64,000 bases of DNA from Epiperipatus broadwayi. Taxonomy: Eukaryota; Onychophora; Udeonychophora; Euonychophora; Peripatidae. The notes under the pieces are model-generated. The model was not told where the DNA came from. It saw nothing but the letters and a program-made list of their open reading frames with translations, and made no database searches. The stretch covers positions 8,675,845 through 8,739,844 of the forward strand of contig JAQFVV010000027.1 of NCBI GenBank assembly GCA_028023455.1. The letters are read 5' to 3'. A program made the position numbers and the translations under genes. This document shows positions 22,621 to 32,725 of the stretch, piece by piece. Every line of letters begins with the position of its first letter. Within the stretch, counting starts at the first letter, position 1.

Positions 22621-24590
22621 ACTATTTTATAAACTGCGCGATATTCGGAAAATGTATTTGCTGCGTAAATCATACATGCTGTACTGCAACACAACATAGT
22701 GGCCTATAATCTGTAGCACAACAAAAAGTTGTATTATAGAAAATGCAGGTTCGAACGTGTCGGCTGCGGAAACAGCATTTTTATGTGTTTTAGCGCGAAA
22801 ACAGTGCCATCCAGTGGGATATAGGGCTCGACGAATACCCAAAAAAAAAAAAACTAAAAGCCAAAATTAAAAGAGTTACGATAACATATATATTGTCGCA
22901 CAGATGGAAAACTTTAAAAGTATTTTTTTTTTTTTTTAAAAAGTATTTGAACGTACTTTTTTATAAAAAAAGTAAAGATCTAAAGATAAAATATTTTTGT
23001 TAAAAGATTCCTATGTAATCTCAGTAAATGGAAAAGATTTTTTTTTATTAATTAAACAAAAAAGCAAACTAGCCCTTGGGGTTCTGATATAATTAAAAAG
23101 TCAGGTAAGAGAATAAAAAAAATTAGATTGACCAATGCAAGCATGAAGCAACCAATGCCCGGACTGCATCTTTTCACCCTTTCTCTTATTTCAAATGAAA
23201 TGACTGTTGAATTATGAATGGCACTATTGTAGACTCGAATCATATTGGGTCCTACAATAAAATAGTTCCAAGATTGAACCAGCTAAGGCAGCCTCCAGAC
23301 TGAGAACAACAGATCAGTCTTCTGTGAAATTTTGAATAATAAAGTCTTCGCGGGAATTGGCCCAAGGAACAGTGAACTCCTCTACTGTAAAGTATGAACA
23401 ATAAAATTTTAAAAAAGTAATTAAGAACTTTCATCAATATTTAACATGCTTTTAATAACCAGCTAATCATAAATTTTAAAATTAACTTTATCTAACTTAT
23501 TAAGATTTCAAAATCAGTTTCATGTTTAATTTTATATATTTGAGTTTGCTAATTTAATTAAATCATTTCCTTTTTTTTTTTTAATATTTATTGATTAAAT
23601 TATTTAAATGTATTGAATTTAAGTTGGGTGTAGATAGCTGCATAGATTCATTAACGTTTAGTTATTTATTTATTTTTGGATTTTCATATGATTAAAATAT
23701 ATAGATATCGGTAAATATGACACTTCATGCTGAGTGTCCAAATGTATTTATTCGTATATCTTTCAGGTTATTGGGGTCAATGCGGCACATTATGATGAAT
23801 GCCATTGGGTTTATTGTAAAATTCTCTCTGCAATTCCTTCAATAACTTTATATTTTAATCATTTATATTCATTTTGAAGGGATTTAATTATAGGCTATTT
23901 GTTTCGTGGTTAGGTCGATGCTGGTGGAGGGATATATGGTTGTTTATATCAAGGTAATGTGAAGCGTGTTTAGCATACAGGGCAAAGCCCAATTGAATGC
24001 ATGACTCAAACGTAGTCATTGCATTGCAATGGATGCAGACATATTTCCTGTGCCATTGTGTTTAGCTCTATAGATAGGGACTATAAGTCAGTAGATAGAC
24101 CACTCTCCCCCATACATAACATTTCTCTTTAATTATTTTATACACATGATTCCTTTGCCAGGCAGACGCACATTCCTGTACTGGACAAGGATCATGTCCT
24201 TCAAATAATATCATGCTGTCAGTGTGGTTTTATGCTAGCAGATTCATATTGTGTTGGTTGTGTCTATGTATCTGGAAGCAGGTATTGGTTTGGCTACAAA
24301 CTTTTAGTCTGAGATTGAATGATTGTTTTGAAAAGTTTTTAGCTGAGAAACCTACGTAGCCTATCTATACTCAACATTCTAAAGTAAAAAATATTATTAA
24401 ACTGTCCATCTGTGCGGACTTTCTTAATAATTTAAATTTAAAAAATAATAACCAACTTAAAATTAATATTAAACTGTAAACAAGATAAATTTTATTCCTC
24501 AATTTTAAATATTTATATGTGTGCATTAATAAATGTTTTTTGTGTGTTATTACTGGCAGTGGCTTATTTTATTTATTTTTTAAAAAAAAA
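22621..24590. other. Mixed, less AT-rich tract, not assigned
   Basis: Two stretches (about 22,630-22,850 and 23,700-24,380) have clearly more G+C than their surroundings. A 13-nt motif CGCACAGATGGA with similar flanks occurs inverted at about 22,896 and 24,400-24,415, possible ends of a 1.5-kb element. A minus ORF at 22,627-22,842 (71 codons) has no known relative that I recognise. Confidence 0.3.
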
Positions 24591-24724
24591 TTTTTTTTTC
24601 CAGTATTAAAAATATATCTCTGCGTCTCCATGAGCTAGGGCATGGGCTAACGGTCGTAATAAAATAAAATAATATAAAATTAGATCTTAACATTATGTAT
24701 CTGCCTATTATATATATTTTCCAG

Positions 24725-24805
24725 GTTCGAACGGCCTGGTGGCGCCCTATACGGCAGATACGGAAATATACACCAACACCCCGACAATATATATATAAAA
24801 ACATG
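24725..24805 (+). CDS. Possible 81-nt exon of an unidentified plus-strand gene
   Basis: A pyrimidine-rich acceptor (TATATATTTTCCAG, ending at 24,724) is followed by 81 nt without a stop and then the strong donor GTAAGT (24,806-24,811). The open frame reads VRTAWWRPIRQIRKYTPTPR followed by QYIYKNM and is basic. It is unusually G+C-rich for the intron. It lies inside the TLK intron on the opposite strand, so it would belong to a nested gene or to a transposon gene. No flanking exon was found, and chance is a real alternative. Confidence 0.3.
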
Positions 24806-25236
24806 GTAAGTCATTAGATTTACAAATATTGACAAAACTTTTGCTACTGAGGATTTAAGATTTTTCTTATAAGCATTAAAGTTTCAAAATCATCAACTGC
24901 AAACATTACATAATAGAGATACAATGAATCCACTAATCAAATACTTTTTACAAAAAAGTAATAAACTATAAGTTTAAGTCTTCTTCCTTTTCCTATGTAT
25001 TGATTTTTTTAAAGAAAGGTGTAAATGGTATGATATGTAGAAATTTAAGCCAGGAATAAAATAATTTTTGATTAATAAGTAATTAAATTTTTTATTCAGG
25101 AGACCATACAAGTTTAAACACTAGAAATGACATAATTAGGCAACAATCCATAAACCTTGAGCTCCAGAGTCTGCCCCTCTAACCACATAGAGCATAAGGA
25201 AGAAAAAAATATATAAATAAGAATAGAAATGTAATT

Positions 25237-25670
25237 AAAACAGGCAAAACTCTCCATGCAGTAGTGCCACTTAGTGCCAACCAGAGTAATCAATGGATAC
25301 CAGAAGGCTTGTGCATAAAATTGCTATCTAGTGCCTACTCATCCAATATCCCCAGACTAGTTTCTAGCTTGTGGCCTTCGTCAGTGAGGAGCTTTGGATC
25401 TGAGAGCACTGCACCTAGATCTTACGATCTAATGCAACCCTCAAGCAGCCACCTTTTATCTCTACCGAACTACAAAACTATGAGAATAAAATTTGAAAAC
25501 ACAATAATACTTTCAATCTAAGCTCAATAGCTTATATAGTGATCATGTGATGTTTAGTGGTTTAACACCAATCCTGCCTAATAGGATACTGGTGGCTATG
25601 CTTGTTAAAGGACCAAAGACACCAAAATGTTTGGGTACTGAACTGGGTTCAGATCCAAAGCATGCAATTT
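25237..25670 (-). mobile_element. Hammerhead repeat family A, inverted copy with tRNA-like segment
   Basis: 25,237-25,521 is a full reverse arm (GCCTGTTTT end first, then hammerhead, then the CAACCCTCAAGCAGCCACC and TCTAAGCT segments). It abuts a forward piece at 25,540-25,670 (GTGATCATGTGATGTTTAGTGG ... GGGTTCAGATCC). Within the forward piece, TGGCTATGCTTG (about 25,590) and GGTTCAGATCC (about 25,649) are degenerate tRNA A and B boxes in the right order. No protein is coded. Confidence 0.65.
25343..25397 (-). ncRNA. Type I hammerhead ribozyme motif (family A, copy 2)
   Basis: Best preserved copy. On the minus strand: outer stem CCAA, then TCCTCA, CTGACGA, stem II GGC/GCT with CACAA loop, GAAAC, TA, GTC, then TGGGGA pairing with TCCTCA over six pairs (one G-U), then TTGG closing. 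All invariant core bases are present and the cleavage triplet is GUC. Stem II is only three pairs with an A-A flank. Activity is inferred, not shown. Confidence 0.65.
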
Positions 25671-25942
25671 CAATAAAATGATAATGAAGGAATAAATGAT
25701 GTAAACGTAGCAATCTATCTTCAGAAAATCCATCTGGATGTATAATGGCAATTTGAAGAATTTTACTCAAAAGTTAGTTGATAAACAGTAGAAGATAATT
25801 ATGATATTGAAAAAGTTTTTGTCATTTTGATTGTTAATTTAGCATTAAACATTTTTGGATAATCAAAATGTTAGAAAATAAAAATTTTTGGCTCAGAAAT
25901 TACAATGCAACATGGTGAACACAAATTTTCCAGGAATACTAT

Positions 25943-26500
25943 TGTAACCAGACCCCTGTACATCTTCTTTACCTCGGTTGTAACTATTTCCTGATGAGCA
26001 TATTGTAGGAAGGAACCATCGAATGGCATTCCTCAATACAGACATCCCCCTCCTTCTTCCTCGGGGCCGCGGCAAATTGTGTTTGTTTCCCAAACGGCCC
26101 AAGTTCCTCTCCTACAACCACTCGGTCAGTTACCCGGATATAAAAGCCAGGGGTTGGTCTCGTGACGGAGATGCTGTGCAACGGTTGTTTTTATAACATA
26201 AATTTTTTCTAACTTTGTTAGTCTTGTTCTCCTAGTTTTTTGGATATAATTCCTAGTTTATGTGTTCTTTTTGTATAGTTCTCTTTGGTCGTTTCTGGTT
26301 GTGCTTTTTCTGGGTTCCTTGTCGTTTCCTCTTGGTGTGTTTTTCCTTGTGTCCTTTAATTCTTTAGTTGTGATTCAAATATTATTCTTGTCTGTAAGTG
26401 TGTTTTTCTTATAAACATCTGTATTCTTCTTTAAAGATGTGTATTATTTTCTTACCTTTCTAATTCTTCCAGGTATAACTGTGTTTTGTATAATTTATTT
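25943..26500 (+). promoter_or_regulatory. Possible LTR-like promoter region (solo LTR candidate)
   Basis: It starts TGTAACCAGACCCC, a form common at LTR starts. It contains a G+C-rich block with GGGGCCGCGG on one strand, then GGATATAAAAGCCAGGGG (TATA at about 26,139) and a T-rich leader. That layout (U3, TATA, R/U5) fits an LTR. No second LTR, clear CA end, 5-bp duplication or primer-binding site was found, so it could instead be a host promoter. Confidence 0.35.
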
Positions 26501-26639
26501 TCCACTAGGCGATTCAATTATATAGATTTATATTTATTCAGATTGTATATGGTATATATATATATATATGTTTATATTAGTGAGTTTTTTCTTTATTAAA
26601 ATATAATTATTTATGTTCATTCATTAAAGACACATTTTG

Positions 26640-27130
26640 ATTATAGACATCTAAGTATTTATAATTTATCCCCAATAAAACGTATTTGCATATAAGAAAT
26701 ATAATCATTTATGATTTATTTCAAGAAAGATGTTTTTATTTTTATTTTATAAACATATAAGTATTAATTCTTTTTTCCACACAGATGTATTTGGTATATA
26801 AAATGTATAAGCATTTAGGATTTATCCTAAGAAAAATGTATTTTCATAAAAAATATAATCATTTATGATTTATCTCAAGAAAGATGTTTTTGATTATAAA
26901 TCTATAAGTATTAATTCTTTATTTCCACAGACGTATAAGCATTTAGGATTTATTTCAAGAAAGATGTTTTTTGATTATAAACATATAAGTATTAATTCTT
27001 TATTTCCACACAGACATATTTGGTATATAAAATGTATAAGCATTTAAGATTTATCCTAAGAAAAACTATTTGCATATAAATGTAATCATTCATGATTTAT
27101 TTCAAGAAACATGTTTTTTATTTTTTTTAT
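26640..27130. repeat. Minisatellite-like tandem array, unit about 150 bp with an internal 75-bp period
   Basis: AATCATTTATGATTTAT...AAGAAAGATG recurs at about 26,703, 26,857 and 27,084. AAGTATTAATTCTTT...TCCACA recurs at about 26,760, 26,910 and 26,990. AGCATTTAGGATTTAT recurs at about 26,812, 26,938 and 27,040. Copies are diverged by only a few bases. Confidence 0.7.
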
Positions 27131-28095
27131 TATTTCATAAAATCGTTACCTTCATTTTCATCCGGTGTGTTCATCCACTACAGGTTACTATTGCATTTCA
27201 AAAAGGGGTTGGTTTATTTAAGCTGAATGGCATTATTTAATTTCTGTTGATATTCACCCAGGCATGGTTTGGAGATTCATGGCAGTAGATAGAGAAAAAG
27301 CTATTACTGACTAGCCTATCATACTTATGATTTCCATATTATACTTTTCTGTTCAACATTCAACAACTGTAGGTTTCATTCTCACTTAGTAAAACTAGAT
27401 TTCTCAGCTGGGATAAGCTGGGTGGCTGTAAATCCAACATTCCAAAGGTGACTCTGCAATAAAATCACTTGGCAACTAAACAGCTAAGCAACACAGAACT
27501 TTTTTTTGAAACTTCAAACTCCACTATTTATACTTTGATCAAGTCTCTGGATTAATCCAGTATGACTCCAATGCATCTGATTTGTCAAACAGCTTTCATT
27601 TAAGCCAGAGTGCTTTTCTCTTCTTGATGATTGGATCGTTTAGTTTTAGTGGGAATTAGGTAGATTATGCCATGTTTTCCAATTTGATAAGTTTGCCTCA
27701 AGCGATTATTGCACTTTGTACACAATAACATCGTTTCAAAAGTTAAAAATATAATATTTTAATAAATGCCAGTTTTAAATGCTTAAAGGATGCATTTATT
27801 TCATGATTTAAAAATTATAAAAATCAATAATGAAGATTTATCTTTTTTTTTCAATTCTTAATCATTATTTTCTTTTAAATTTAAACACTTTGCTTTTTTT
27901 TATTTTATAAGATTATAGAAAAATTGGTTTCTTTCATATACGTCTGTTTTACTTTAATCAATCACTTTCGGTGGAAGGGGAGAACAAATCTTAAAATATA
28001 TTCAGGAAACAATGCATCTGTTTCACTATATATAGCCAGTATTTGTTTACTAAGGGGGAAATTGTCAATGAATTTAATAATATCTAAATGATGCT
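27131..28095. other. Intron, unassigned
   Basis: Moderately AT-rich, with no coding or repeat signal I can support. Confidence 0.35.
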
Positions 28096-28099
28096 AGAA

Positions 28100-30540
28100 A
28101 ATAAAGATTAAAAAGAGACTATGGAAAAACAAAACTCGAGATCTAAAAGCATGATCTGGTCACTTTTACATAAACTTGATGGTTATAGATAACTCTAAAA
28201 GAACTACTATTATCTCTAAAAATGAGATCACCAACCTTCTAGAGATAAGAATTCTAAACACAAAATTGACAGAGTAAAAAGATATTTTCAAATCTAGAAC
28301 TAGCCTTTTATAATGAATTACTAATAAGAATGTAATAAAATCAAGAATCATTAATCAACTTGCTCTTGATTGTCTTAAACTGAGAAAAGCCTAAGGCAAA
28401 ATAGCATATGTCCAGAGTTTCTAAGAAAATTTAGAACCCAAAGATAAATCATGGTTGGCAAAACTATTCAGTAATATTATTGAATATAAGAATTGCTCCA
28501 AAAGTATGAAAGCAAAACTATAGCAATCTTAAAACCAAATAATCCAAACAATTATTGGCCAATATTATTATTTTCTATATGCTATTTGAAAAAACTAAAT
28601 TATGCCAGTAGTTGAGAGAAATCTACTTATGCGGCAGACTAAATTTAGGCCAGAAACAAGTTTTATGTTTAATAACTAACAATGAAAAAGGACTTTCAGA
28701 ATAAATTAAAAAACTACTGTTGCTTTCAGTGATCTAACATTAATTCGTGATTCTGCTTGGAAAAAAATGGTCTCTAATATTCTTCAATCTAGGAAAATCA
28801 TTAATTTATTTAGCAATATACTTTTCAATTGAAAAATTTCAAATGATTGTAGTAACCAAAAAATATCATGTCTCCAGTTACATAGTATAATGCTTTTCAG
28901 GAGGAAATCTATTTTTAGTATTCCAATATGGTGCCATCCATTATAAACTTAAGTAGTCAATATACATTAGAAAATAGTGCTTATTAAATTCAAATTCAGT
29001 GCTATCCTATATATATCCTCAGACTGTTTTCTGACTTCATTTTTATTAATTAGAAGCTTGGAGCTGAAACTATTGAACACAATGCAATTATCAGTCGGCA
29101 GCCATTTTCAGTTCTTTTATTATTATTATCAAGCTATCATCCCCAAATTAAAAAAAAGTATCTTAATATTTTAAATCAAGCCTGTTTATTTTTATAATTA
29201 TTATGGCTTAGAAACAGTGTCCACAATACAGTAGAATAAAGAGATTTAATTCCAAAAAGCATTGAGGTAAACAGAAGTCTTGCATTTTTTTAGTTTTATC
29301 AATCATAGCCATAGTATGAACAAGCATAGAGATAATACAAAACTAGTAACATCAAAAGTATAGTTAATGAACTAATGTCAGTTCTAAATAACTATGCAAG
29401 CAAGTAGGCCTGAATTCAAAACATTAAGATATTTTTAAATTTCAGATTTGATAGTTAAAAAAACAAAAAAAAAGAGCTAAAAATAATGAGCACTGAATTA
29501 AAAATGCACCAAATGCAAAAGATCTGAAAACACTAGAAATGAGGTTCATACCTTTGACAAAAATCAAAAACAAAAAATTGATCTGAAGATATAATGTCAT
29601 CAATATCAATAACCACCACCTTCTATAGTATTCAATAATCATCCAAGCTTACAATAAATGACAGCAGAAGAATGAAAAAAACAGATTTGCTCCTGAATAA
29701 CTGTAGTTAATACATTTTAGTTTAATTTTTCATCTATTTAATATATTCACCAGTGTTTTTTCAGAAGCAGAATGCAGGAAATTCATCTACAGTGCTAATA
29801 TTTGATTTGACTTTACAAAAAAAAAAGACAATTTCTAAATATAAAAAAGCTTTTTAGAAAGAATATGAAAAAATATAGAAATCTTTTTTCAAAAATTAGT
29901 TTCTTATTCCTAATCCATCAAATACAATATGTTCAATTTTTCATTTTAACAAAACAAAAAAAAAAAAGAATTCATTTCCACAAATAATAGACAGAAACAT
30001 AATCCTAGTCTTTTACTTATGAATAACCTTGGATCATAACTAAATTTATTTTCCTCATCTATCAAAAAATAGATCTAACATAATTTCTAGGAATAATCTC
30101 ATTAAAAAGCTGGCTAACATTTCTTGAATTGTAATTCAAGTATTTTATAGATAATTTTCTTAGAACTACAATATTATACTGATAAATATTGTAATCATGC
30201 TTGGAGATAATGTCTACATATTCTAAAAGACAGAAGTTAACTCAAAAGAAAAGGCATAAATAGCTGTTAAACAGAACATATTTACCAATAATTCAAGGCA
30301 GAATTTCATTATCTAAGACTTACTTCGAATGAAGATCTTTATAAACGTTCAACAAAGAACCCATTCAAACAACATACTTTTTATGAAGTTCCAAACAAAT
30401 TTTCTTTTTTATATCCAATAGTGGAACTATCTGGATTTAATCTTTATAGAAGTTACTGGAATCTTATCAATAGATTAAGGATTATTCAGTCATTACACTC
30501 ATCAGCTTCGGAAATCAACTACGAACCACTTAATTAATGG
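28100..30540 (+). pseudogene. Jockey-like LINE relic
   Basis: Plus-strand, frame-broken but ordered. AILKPNNPNNYWPI and FSICYLFEKTKL (about 28,520-28,600) match the RT segment KPNKDPNNYRPISLLS. An LT.IRDSAWKKM segment (about 28,735-28,770) matches the D.AFD.AW RT motif. A QGS-like region follows at about 28,890. After an inserted repeat (28,985-29,160), SNPSNTICSIFHFN (about 29,910) matches the family's NPSKTEVCAFHLNN. ALQYYTDKYCNHAW and HILKDRSQLK (about 30,160-30,240) match the C-terminal YSTAEYC..VW...VDTQLN block. All open frames are short. Endonuclease sequence is not seen, so the copy is probably 5'-truncated. Confidence 0.7.
28985..29160 (-). repeat. Decayed family A repeat arm inside the Jockey-like LINE
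   Basis: ATATATCCTCAGACTGTTTTC...GAAGCTTGGAGCTGAAACTATTG...ATGCAATTATCAG...GCAGCCATTTTC follows the order of the family A reverse arm at 31,976-32,100. The hammerhead core (TTCGTCAG in the good copies) is destroyed. It interrupts the RT between the QGS region and the downstream domain. Confidence 0.5.
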
Positions 30541-30544
30541 CTTT

Positions 30545-31260
30545 CTAATCCATCCACTGCAAGCCATAGCAGTCAATGAATGCTAGAAAGTTTGTGCACA
30601 AAAAAATTCCTATATTTGATCTGAAAACACTACACTAGATTTTTAGATCTAATACAACCCTTGAGCAGCCACCTTTTATCTTTAAGGGTTAACTGTAAAA
30701 GTTGTGAGTCCAAAATAAAAATGCAACCATTTTTTTTTTTTTATCCTTACATAAGCTAGAGCCATCCAGTACAAATCATAAAAAATAATTATGAAGATGT
30801 TTTAGTAGTTTAATACCAATCCTAACCAAAGGATGATAGTGACTATGATTGTTATGAGATCAAAGCAATAAAATGTATAAATACTGAACTAGGTTCAGAT
30901 TAGTATGACTATACAAGCAAATAAGCTTGGAAGATTGGTTTTTTTTATTTTGGATTTACAGCTTTCAACTAAAAGGCAAAAGATGGCTGTTGGAGTGTTG
31001 CATTAGAATCAGAGATCTAGGTGTAGTGCTTTTAGATATAAGGCTTTTCACTGATTAAGGTAACAAGCTAGAAATTAATCTGGAGATATTAGCTGACTAA
31101 GCACTAGATAAGGATTTTGATAAACAAACCTTCTAGCATCCATTGATAATTATGGCTTGTTTGGGATGGCACTAATGTGTATAGAGAAAGTTGCTATTTT
31201 AACAGCTTTTGTAATCATAAGAAATGGTAATCATGTGATGTTTTGTGATTTAATCTATGA
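30545..31260. mobile_element. Family A repeat, old full-layout copy
   Basis: A reverse arm (30,545-30,690: CAAGCCATAGCAGTCAATGAATG, CAACCCTTGAGCAGCCACC) is followed by the spacer (TTAATACCAATCCTAACC, CTGAACTAGGTTCAGAT) and a forward arm (30,960-31,250). The hammerhead in the forward arm has decayed to CTGATTA...GAAATTAATC (31,050-31,091), and that of the reverse arm is deleted. It lies directly after the Jockey-like LINE. Confidence 0.6.
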
Positions 31261-31689
31261 ATATAGATGACAGAAATGAAGGATTTAACAAAGACTCTAG
31301 TGATTCTATTTCCTAATTGGAATCTAGTAATTTTTTTAACGATATTTATTAATAATTTAAGCTGTGTAAAAAAACAAAAACATATACTACATACTTTTTT
31401 AAAAAACTATTTCTCAACTATCTTTAAGCATTTTGTTTGGTTAATGTGAACTTTCTTATAAGTTCTTCAATTCTTGACCTTAGTCTTCAACAGTAGATTT
31501 AATTTTTTGTTTAATTTTAAGATCTTTGAATTATTGTTTTTATGAAGAAAAAATAATTGATATAGCAAAAGATCACGGTAATTCAAAGAATAATGCTAAT
31601 GTATGTGCAACACAAATAGAAAATTTACACCTGACACTGTTCAAACAAAAAGAGGAAAATAAAGACTAGAAAAATGATTATATACTTCT

Positions 31690-31875
31690 AAGAAAATAAA
31701 GATTAGAAAAATGATTATATACTTCTAAGATCTTTTACGAGCTATGATGTCAGAACAAATACTGATGAAAAATCAAACCATTGAAATAATTGGCAAATCA
31801 ATCAAACCTACATGTTTTTTTCTCCATCAATTGTAGATATTAAAAAATAAATAATAAAAACAGTAAAAATTACAA
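31690..31875. repeat. Local tandem duplication and AT-rich spacer
   Basis: GAAAATAAAGA.TAGAAAAATGATTATATACTTCTAAGA occurs twice in tandem at about 31,657-31,730. The rest of the spacer is AT-rich. Confidence 0.6.
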
Positions 31876-32725
31876 TTAAAACAGGCAAGATTCTCCATAT
31901 AGTAGTGCCACTCAGTGCAAGCCAGAGTAATCAATGGATGTCAGAAGGCATGGGCATAAAATCCCCATCTAGTGCCTACTCATCCAATATCCCCAGACTA
32001 GTTTCTGGCTTGTGATCTTCGTCAGTGAGGAGTCTTGGATCTGAGAGGACTGCAGCTAGACCTTAGGACCTAATGCAACCCTCTAGCAGCCATCTTTTAT
32101 CTCTACTTAACTACAAAACTATGAGAATAAAATTGGAAAACACAATAATAATTTCAATCTAAGCTGAGTGCCATTACTATATGGAGAGTTCTGCCTGTTT
32201 TAATAACAGTTATGAGCAAGCATAAAAAATGGTGATCATGTGATGTTTGATGGATTAATACCAATCCTGCCTAATAACCAAAGACACCAAAATGTATGGG
32301 TACTGAACTGACTTCAGACTTATATGATTATAAAAGCTAATGAGCTTAGATTGAAAATATATTATTGTGTTTTCAAATTTTATTCTCATAGTTTTGTAGT
32401 TAAGTAGCGATAAAAGGTGGCTGCTGAAGGGTTGCATAAGAGCCTAAGATCAGGGTGCAGTGCTCTCAGATCCAAGGCTCCTCGAAGGCCACAAGCCAGA
32501 AACTAGTCTGGTGATATTGAATAAGTAGGCACTAGATAGGGATTTTATGCACAAGCCTTCTGGAATCCATTGATTACTCTGGCTTGCACTGAGTGGCACT
32601 ACTATATGAAGAATTTTGCCTGTTTTAATAACAGTAGCGCTACTATATGCAGAGTTTTGCCTGTTTTAATAACAGTTATGAGCAAGCATAAGAAATGGTG
32701 TTCATGTGATGTTTGACGGTTTAAA
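31876..32725. mobile_element. Family A repeat, young copy with two inverted arms
   Basis: Reverse arm at 31,876-32,160 and forward arm at 32,339-32,650 are inverted copies of about 285 bp around a spacer of about 180 bp (GATCATGTGATG, ATACCAATCCTGCC, GGGTACTGAACTG). The tail of the forward arm is duplicated (TTTTGCCTGTTTTAATAACAG twice, 32,616-32,675). As RNA the arms would fold on themselves. No ORF of note. Confidence 0.75.
31984..32038 (-). ncRNA. Hammerhead motif, family A, copy 3
   Basis: On the minus strand CTCCTCACTGACGA...GAAACTAGTCTGGGGATATTGG is intact in both core boxes, stem I and GTC. Stem II reads GAT/GCC instead of GGC/GCC, so it is weakened. The matching motif in the forward arm (32,472-32,519) has lost ACTGACG, the heart of the core. 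Confidence 0.55.

Noticed and set aside
22740-22765. B-box-like CAGGTTCGAACG as a tRNA or SINE promoter
   Set aside because: No A box at a suitable distance on that strand.
24721-24760. tRNA gene suggested by GGTTCGAACGG with a flanking CCAGG/CCTGG helix
   Set aside because: The loop is 9 nt instead of 7, and no A box, anticodon arm or acceptor stem is present.
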